From Pseudomonadota bacterium (lineage in GTDB: Bacteria > Myxococcota > Polyangia > GCA-2747355 > JACKDQ01): a stretch of 6,120 nucleotides of DNA. Position 1 is the first letter of the stretch. Each line of letters begins with the position of its first letter. Positions 1-4,715 of this stretch are shown here, piece after piece. The DNA lies in assembly GCA_030591195.1 (NCBI GenBank), contig JAUVBO010000203.1, forward strand, positions 1-6,120. The letters run 5' to 3'. The position numbers and the translations under genes are program-made. Below the pieces are notes generated by a model. It was not told the origin of the DNA. It made no database searches and saw only the letters and a program-made list of their open reading frames with translations.

Positions 1-1403
1 CGGCGGTAGCCCCGGGCGAAGGCCTGGCGAAAACGCGCGGCTGCCGGTTGGGGGCGGCCGCCGCGCAGCATCGACGTCGCCAGGGCCCCGTAGGGACGAT
101 CCCAGCCCGGGCTGGCGGCGATCAGCGGACCCCAGAGGTGCTCGCCGCCCCGCCAGCGATCGACCTGGCGCCAGCTCGCCAGTGAGAGCGCCGTCGCCAG
201 CGCCAGCGCGGCGGCTGCCAGGGCAACCCGTGGCCCTCGACGGTCGCTACGCTGGCCGAAGCCGGCGGCGGCGGCGGAGAAGGCGGCGCCGGCGGCGAGC
301 AGGAGCCCGGCGAGCGGCAGGTAGAGGTAGCTGTCGGCGACGATCCGCGGAAATGGCAGCAGGTTGCTCACGGGCAGGTAGCACGCGGCGGCGATCCCGA
401 GCCCGAGCACCGCCGGTGGGTTTCGGCGCGCGAGCCAGCAGAGCGCGGCAAAGACCACTAGACCGGCGAGGCCGAGGAAGGTGTGCCAGTCGGCGAGGCC
501 GGCTGTCCGGTCGATGTAGTACCTCGGGTGCAGCGACGAAAAGGGCCACAGCAGGTGGTGAAGCTGGTGGCCGAGCGCCAGCGGCACGCGGAGGTCGCCG
601 ATGGTGATCGGCTCTCGCTCGGCCACCAGCAGCAAGTCGTGGGCGTAGCGGCCGAGGGCGCCGAGGGCGACGCCGACTGCGAGGGTCGAGCCGGCGACGA
701 CCCAGGCCACGCGAGGGGGGGGCTGCTCGGCGATCCGGCGCGCCAGGAGGTACGCCAGCCAGGCCGCGCCGAGCAGCGCGGTGGTCGGCTTGCAGAGCAT
801 CGCCAGCAGCGCGACAGCGCCGGTGATCGGTCCCGCCCAGCGTCGCCACGGCGACGAAGCCCTCGCTGACGATGCCGCGGGTGCGTCGTCAGCGGCTGGC
901 GAGGCCACCTGGGTGACAAACAGCACCGTGGCGGCAAGGGCGAAGAGCGCCGCGAGCAGGTCCTTGGCGCCGGTGGCCCAGGCCACTGGCTCGACGGTGA
1001 TGGGGTGAGCTGCCAGCAGTAGCCCGGCGATGCCCGCCCCGACGCCGGCCGCGAGCCCCCCGCCGCAGCTCCGACGGGCGAGGAGATACAGCAGCAGCAC
1101 CACCAGGGCGTGGAGCAGCAGGTTGCCGAGGTGAAACAGCCAGGGCTGGCCGTCGGCGAGGTGATGGGCGGCGGCCCAGTAGGCCACCGTGACCGGGATG
1201 ATGTAGCCCTGACTCGGCGTCAGCAGCTGATCGATGGCGGTCGAGGGAGCGGTGACCAGGCGGCTCTCGACGATCTTGCTGTAGTCGTCGAAGACGACGA
1301 ACGGAAAGCCGACCGTCCGCGCGTGGAGCACGGCCACCAGCAGCGCCAGCGCCACCGGCCAGCCGAGGCGCGCGAGTCGCGGTTGGCGCGTGGATCCATC
1401 CAT
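1..1403 (-). CDS. TMTC/DUF1736-like polytopic membrane protein with C-terminal TPR start (partial, 3' end outside window)
   Basis: An unbroken minus-strand frame gives 467 residues and leaves the window at base 1. Motifs in order: about 15-31 a first membrane helix; FDDYSKI at 38-44, the acidic pair D39-D40 expected in the first outer loop of GT-C enzymes; an H-x2-N-x3-H pattern (H91, N94, H98); HPITVEPVAW at 133-142 followed by KDLLAALF at 147-154; CKPTT at 204-208; SNLLPF at 346-351 then YLYLPLAG at 359-366. This series is typical of bacterial TMTC-like proteins (GT-C mannosyltransferase-related membrane domain plus tetratricopeptide repeats). About ten hydrophobic helices are visible. Residues 422-467 look like the first TPR, cut by the window edge. 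The likely role is glycosyl transfer from a lipid-linked donor to protein or glycan at the inner membrane; the substrate is unknown. ATG at 1403 has a weak GAG upstream; an in-frame GTG at 1415 would add four residues. It is transcribed divergently from the peptidase operon. Confidence 0.85.
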   Translation of the reverse strand, partial: MDGSTRQPRLARLGWPVALALLVAVLHARTVGFPFVVFDDYSKIVESRLVTAPSTAIDQLLTPSQGYIIPVTVAYWAAAHHLADGQPWLFHLGNLLLHALVVLLLYLLARRSCGGGLAAGVGAGIAGLLLAAHPITVEPVAWATGAKDLLAALFALAATVLFVTQVASPAADDAPAASSARASSPWRRWAGPITGAVALLAMLCKPTTALLGAAWLAYLLARRIAEQPPPRVAWVVAGSTLAVGVALGALGRYAHDLLLVAEREPITIGDLRVPLALGHQLHHLLWPFSSLHPRYYIDRTAGLADWHTFLGLAGLVVFAALCWLARRNPPAVLGLGIAAACYLPVSNLLPFPRIVADSYLYLPLAGLLLAAGAAFSAAAAGFGQRSDRRGPRVALAAAALALATALSLASWRQVDRWRGGEHLWGPLIAASPGWDRPYGALATSMLRGGRPQPAAARFRQAFARGYR

Positions 1404-1423
1404 CGTCTCGGCCACGGTGATCG

Positions 1424-1429
1424 ATACTA
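1424..1429 (-). promoter_or_regulatory. Candidate -10 element for the leftward membrane-protein gene
   Basis: On the minus strand this reads TAGTAT, four of six matches to TATAAT, and is one of only two AT-rich hexamers in the 126-bp divergent gap. No convincing -35 box lies 16-18 bases upstream; TCTGTC at a 16-base spacing is the best available. Transcription starting about seven bases downstream would leave a very short leader before the ATG at 1403 and would place the alternative GTG at 1415 almost at the transcript start. Weak, position-based call. Confidence 0.25.
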
Positions 1430-1451
1430 CCACGCGGTGGCGACGGACAGA

Positions 1452-1481
1452 TTGCGCCGGCGTTCGTGCAAGGGCTAATAT
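1452..1481 (+). promoter_or_regulatory. Sigma70-type promoter for the dipeptidase/GGT-family operon
   Basis: TTGCGC (1452-1457) and TAATAT (1476-1481) are separated by 18 bases. The -35 box keeps the key TTG and the -10 box matches TATAAT at its first two and last two bases, which stands out against the GC-rich background. The expected transcript start near 1488 gives a leader of roughly 40 bases carrying a Shine-Dalgarno sequence. The promoter sits in the divergent gap, so regulators binding here could affect the leftward gene too. No operator-like dyad was seen in the gap. Confidence 0.5.
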
Positions 1482-1515
1482 CCCGTCGCTTCTGCTGACT
1501 GCCCTGACGACTACC

Positions 1516-1522
1516 GGGAGAG
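1516..1522 (+). promoter_or_regulatory. Ribosome binding site of the M20 dipeptidase
   Basis: GGGAGAG lies seven bases before the GTG at 1530. It is the best Shine-Dalgarno match in the gap and supports the GTG as the true start; no ATG in this frame lies between the site and the conserved N-terminal region. Confidence 0.6.
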
Positions 1523-1529
1523 ACCGACC

Positions 1530-2906
1530 GTGAAAGAGCTACTGCGCTACCTGAACCAAGAGCGAAGCCGACACCTCGACGAGCTCACCGAATACTTGAA
1601 GATCCAGAGCATCAGCACTCGCTCGGAGCACAAGGCCGACATGAAGCGCGCCGCCGACTGGACCGCGGCCCAGCTCAAGGGGGCCGGGCTGCTCGAGGTC
1701 AAGGTGCACCGGACCGCTGGCCACCCGATCGTCACCGGCCGCACGCCCGAGGTGAAGGGGGCGCCGACGGTGCTGGTCTATGGCCACTACGATGTCCAGC
1801 CGGTGGAGCCGCTCGAGCTGTGGGACTCCGACCCGTTTTCGCCCGAGGTGCGCAAGGGCAAGCTCTTTGGCCGAGGATCGGCCGACGACAAGGGCCAGCT
1901 GTTCATCTACTTGAAGGTGCTCGAGGCGTTCAAGAAGGTGAAGGGCGGGGTCCCGGTCAACGTCAAGGTCCTCGCCGAGGGCGAGGAGGAGATCGGCAGC
2001 CCCTCGTTGGTGCCGTTCCTCAAGCAGAACGCCAAGCTGCTGGCCTGCGACCTGATCCTGGTCAGCGACACCCACATGCTCGGCATCCGCGACCCGAGCA
2101 TCACCGTGGGGCTGCGTGGGCTGACGGCGCTCGAGGTCACCGTCAAGAGCCTCAAGGGTGACCAGCACAGCGGCACCTACGGTGGCGCGCTGGCCAACCC
2201 CTGCCAGGTGCTCGCCGAGATGCTCGTCTCCTGCAAGGACCCGAAGAGCGGCAAGGTCAAGATCCCGGGCTTCTACGACGACGCGCGCAAGATGTCGAAG
2301 AAGGAGCGGGTCGGGCTGACCAAGATCCCTCACGACGACGGCAAGTTCCTCCGCTCGGTGGGCGGCAAGGCGCTGTTCGGCGAGCGCGGCTTCACCACCC
2401 TCGAGCGGCTCGGCGCGCGGCCGACCTTCGAGATCAACGGCATCTGGGGCGGCTACACCGGCGAGGGGGTCAAGACCGTGCTGCCGTCCGAGGCCCACGC
2501 CAAGATCTCGATGCGGCTGGTGCCGTTTCAGAACCCGGACAAGGTCGGCCGGGCGGCCAAGGCGCACCTCGAAGCGGTGGCCCCGGATCACGTCCAGGTC
2601 ACGGTCAAGCGCGAGAAGAACCAGGGGTTTGCAAGCTGGATTGACCCCGATTTCAGCGGGATGAAGGTCGCCTCGGCGGCGGTGAAGAAGGCGTTCGGCA
2701 AGGAGCCGGTCTTCACCCTCGAGGGCGGCTCGATCCCGATCGTCGCCGAGTTCAAGAAGGTCCTGGGGAGCGACACGATCCTGCTCGGCTTCGGGCTGCC
2801 CGACGACAACCTGCACGCGCCGAACGAGAAGTTCGACCTGCGGATGCTCGACAAGGGCATGAAGACCGTCGCCCACTTCTTCAACGGGCTCGGCGAATCC
2901 GCGTGA
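1530..2906 (+). CDS. M20-family zinc dipeptidase (CNDP/Dug1-like)
   Basis: A complete 458-residue metallopeptidase, the usual length for this subfamily. It should hydrolyse dipeptides or short peptides with a di-metal centre in the cytoplasm; no signal peptide is present. Visible motifs: GHYDVQP at 85-91 with metal ligand H86 and D88; GRGSADDKGQ at 114-123 with bridging D119; EGEEEIGS at 150-157 with general base E153 and ligand E154; SDTHM at 179-183 with ligand D180; DQHSGTYGG at 211-219, the dimerisation-domain histidine H213; R329 in an MRLVP motif; EGGSIP at 398-403; and the last ligand H429 in NLHAPNEK. The full metal set is intact, so it should be active. The motif set resembles carnosinase/Cys-Gly dipeptidases, but the exact dipeptide preference cannot be read from sequence. 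The GTG start has a good ribosome site, and its stop overlaps the start of the next gene, implying cotranscription and coupled translation. Confidence 0.93.
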   Translation: MKELLRYLNQERSRHLDELTEYLKIQSISTRSEHKADMKRAADWTAAQLKGAGLLEVKVHRTAGHPIVTGRTPEVKGAPTVLVYGHYDVQPVEPLELWDSDPFSPEVRKGKLFGRGSADDKGQLFIYLKVLEAFKKVKGGVPVNVKVLAEGEEEIGSPSLVPFLKQNAKLLACDLILVSDTHMLGIRDPSITVGLRGLTALEVTVKSLKGDQHSGTYGGALANPCQVLAEMLVSCKDPKSGKVKIPGFYDDARKMSKKERVGLTKIPHDDGKFLRSVGGKALFGERGFTTLERLGARPTFEINGIWGGYTGEGVKTVLPSEAHAKISMRLVPFQNPDKVGRAAKAHLEAVAPDHVQVTVKREKNQGFASWIDPDFSGMKVASAAVKKAFGKEPVFTLEGGSIPIVAEFKKVLGSDTILLGFGLPDDNLHAPNEKFDLRMLDKGMKTVAHFFNGLGESA

Positions 2907-4516
2907 AGGGCGTCGTAGCAGCCGGATCCCGGGCCACCGCCGAGGCGGGCGCCGAGATCCTGCGGCGCGGTGGCAACGCCGTCGACGCGGCGGTGGCTGC
3001 CTGCTTTGCCACCTCGGCCGGCGAGCCGGTGCTGACCAGCCTCGCCGGCGCCGGGGTGATGATCCACCGCGACGGCCAGACCGGTGGGGTGGAGATCTGC
3101 GACTTCTTCGCCAACACGCCAGGGCTTGGCCTCGGCGGGGAGCGGCCGGAGCTGGCCGCCCTGGACTTCTTCGGGGTCGACCTGCACTTCGGCCCGACGA
3201 CCCAGGTGTTCCACATCGGCCGGGGCGCGGCTGCGGTACCCGGCGTGTTGCCGGGGCTCTGCGCGGCCCTCGATCGCTGGGGCTCGCTGCCGCTGACCGA
3301 GGTGATCGCGCCAGCCTGCCGGCAGATGCGCGAGGGCGTGGTCATCGGCCCCTGGCAGGCGGTGGCGGTGCACCTGCTGACACCGATCCTGCTGCACACC
3401 GAGGCCGGGCGACGTCAGTTCGGTGTCGACGGAGCGCCCGACGCGACCCGAACCAGGTGCGAGCACGATGTCTACAAGGTGCCCTGGCTGGCCGACACCC
3501 TCGAGGACCTGGCGTCGCGGGGCTGGCCGCGTTTCCACGACGAGGTTTTCGCGCCGCTGGTGCTCGCCGAGTTCGGGCCCGAGGCCGGCGGCCTGATCAC
3601 GGCCGAGGATCTCGAGAGCTTCGAGGTCGTCTTTCGCGAGCCGCTGTCGTTTGACTACCGCGGGCGGCAGGTCTACACCAACCCGCCGCCGGCCCTCGGT
3701 GGCTCGATGATCGGCCTGATGCTCTCGCTGCTCGACGATCGCGATGCCGCGGACCTGCCGCCGCTTGGATCGGTGGAGCGGACGAGGCTGCTCGGGCACG
3801 CGATGCGGCTCGCCGATGAGGCTCGCCAGCAACACGGGCGCCTGGCCGACGGCAGCGGGCTCGGCCTCGACCCAGGGGTCGTGGCCCGCGGGCGAGAGCT
3901 GCTCGAGCGCGACGCGGAGACCGAGCTGGTGGTGGTCGAGGATCTGCTCGGCGGCCCGACGAGCACGACCCACATCAGCGTGATCGACGGGGCCGGGGAC
4001 GCGGCGGCGGTGACGTTCAGCTATGGGGAGGGGGGCGGCTACCTGATCGGCGACACCGGGATCATGATGAACAACCTCATGGGTGAGGCGGACCTGCACC
4101 CCAAGGGGTTCCACCAGACGCCGGCGGGCCAGCGCCTGGCGACGATGATGTCGCCCTCGATCATCGTCGGCCCCGACGGTGCGTTGACCGCCCTCGGTAC
4201 CGGCGGCGCGAACCGGATCCGCAGCGCGCTGGTCCAGGTGATCAGCAACCTGATCGACGAGGGCCTCACGCCCCAGGAGGCGACCAGCGCGGCGCGTTGC
4301 CACTTCGAGGCCGGCGTGCTCAACGTCGAGGTCCACCAGATGGATCCGGCGGCGCGGGGGGCAGGCCTAGACAGCCTCGGCGCGACCAAGGTGGTCCGCT
4401 TCGACCAGCCGAACCTCTTCTTCGGCGGCGTGCACCTGGTGCGGCGGGGGCCCGATGGCGGCCTGACCGGCGGCGGCGACCCGCGCCGCGGCGGCGCCGT
4501 CCGCCTGGTCGAATGA
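2903..4516 (+). CDS. Gamma-glutamyltransferase-family Ntn-hydrolase with divergent substrate site
   Basis: A 537-residue protein of the GGT family, which self-cleaves to expose a catalytic threonine. Family marks: RRGGNAVDAAVA at 21-32, AAVPG near 110, NPPPALGG near 256 (matching the PPPSSGG of E. coli GGT), STTHISVID at 354-362, NNLM at 390-393, MMSPS at 415-419 and GTGG at 432-435. The predicted nucleophile is T355, giving subunits of about 354 and 183 residues; the small one is close to E. coli's 190. By-eye alignment to E. coli GGT shows N411, Q430, D433, S462 and S463 replaced by G375, L392, E395, T414 and M415, and no arginine exactly at the R114 position (G78; nearest is R81). The lid loop is missing. 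There is no signal peptide: the conserved domain starts at residue 4, unlike periplasmic GGTs. GTG start in the GTGA overlap, with only a weak ribosome site, suggests translational coupling to the dipeptidase. Family assignment is firm; gamma-glutamyl specificity is doubtful. Confidence 0.9.
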   Translation: MKGVVAAGSRATAEAGAEILRRGGNAVDAAVAACFATSAGEPVLTSLAGAGVMIHRDGQTGGVEICDFFANTPGLGLGGERPELAALDFFGVDLHFGPTTQVFHIGRGAAAVPGVLPGLCAALDRWGSLPLTEVIAPACRQMREGVVIGPWQAVAVHLLTPILLHTEAGRRQFGVDGAPDATRTRCEHDVYKVPWLADTLEDLASRGWPRFHDEVFAPLVLAEFGPEAGGLITAEDLESFEVVFREPLSFDYRGRQVYTNPPPALGGSMIGLMLSLLDDRDAADLPPLGSVERTRLLGHAMRLADEARQQHGRLADGSGLGLDPGVVARGRELLERDAETELVVVEDLLGGPTSTTHISVIDGAGDAAAVTFSYGEGGGYLIGDTGIMMNNLMGEADLHPKGFHQTPAGQRLATMMSPSIIVGPDGALTALGTGGANRIRSALVQVISNLIDEGLTPQEATSAARCHFEAGVLNVEVHQMDPAARGAGLDSLGATKVVRFDQPNLFFGGVHLVRRGPDGGLTGGGDPRRGGAVRLVE

Positions 4517-4533
4517 CCGTCCACTCCGCTGAT

Positions 4534-4685
4534 GGTCAATGCTCGTTGGCTGGGGGTCAGCTCGGCCGCAATGACCGGTTTGGCGGTCAATACTCGTTGG
4601 CTGGGGGTCAGCTCGGCCGCAATGACCGGTTTGGCGGTCAATACTCGTTGGCTGGGGGTCAGCTCGGCCGCAATGACCGGTTGGC
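4534..4685 (+). repeat. Tandem array, three copies of a 51-bp repeat
   Basis: Three head-to-tail copies at 4534-4584, 4585-4635 and 4636-4685. Copy 2 is taken as the type; copy 1 differs by one base (G for A at unit position 8) and copy 3 lacks one T near its end, so it is 50 bp. Each unit begins GGTCAAT, contains GGTCA again at position 22, has a central CGGCCG, and carries TGACCGG at position 39. This makes a 22-bp dyad GGTCA-N3-CGGCCG-N3-TGACC inside each unit and a second dyad TGACCG-N6-CGGTCA across each of the two junctions. There are no spacers between copies, so it is not a CRISPR. The unit is a multiple of three, so reading frames stay in register through it. It fills most of the 199-bp gap before the downstream membrane-protein gene. 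Near identity suggests recent expansion. Function unknown: minisatellite or a cluster of protein-binding sites. Confidence 0.95.
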
Positions 4686-4706
4686 GGGCCAAGATCCCGC
4701 GGGGGC

Positions 4707-4713
4707 GGGGAGG
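4707..4713 (+). promoter_or_regulatory. Ribosome binding site of the downstream membrane-protein gene, unusually close to its ATG
   Basis: GGGGAGG is a strong Shine-Dalgarno match but ends only two bases before the ATG at 4716. No other start is plausible: an in-frame TGA lies at 4674-4676 in the third repeat copy, no ATG, GTG or TTG in frame occurs between it and 4716, and the next in-frame start, GTG at 4740, is too far away and inside the first membrane helix. The preceding G-run (4701-4705) could serve as an offset pairing site. Confidence 0.5.
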
Positions 4714-4715
4714 CA

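Noticed and set aside
182..607. Plus-strand frame encoding a run of arginines
   Set aside because: It is the complement of GCC alanine codons in the membrane protein encoded on the minus strand; no ribosome site or conserved motif.
1539..2876. Long minus-strand open frame opposite the dipeptidase (445 codons)
   Set aside because: It mirrors the codons of a clearly conserved M20 peptidase; the translation is rich in His, Arg, Leu and Asp with no recognisable domain, a typical antisense shadow of GC-rich genes.
2588..4336. Minus-strand open frame of 582 codons opposite the GGT-family gene
   Set aside because: The plus strand carries an intact GGT-family protein with catalytic motifs; the antisense product shows only Arg/His/Ala-rich composition and crosses the junction of two real genes.
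4547..4576. Promoter inside each repeat (TTGGCT with CAATGA about 17 bases on)
   Set aside because: The -10 candidate matches TATAAT poorly and no better hexamer was found at suitable spacing, so a promoter in the array is not supported by sequence alone.
4534..4685. CRISPR array
   Set aside because: The copies are contiguous with no unique spacers, and no cas gene is present.
4686..4715. Rho-independent terminator after the repeats
   Set aside because: G-rich sequence without a convincing stem followed by a T-run; the repeat dyads also lack a T-tract.
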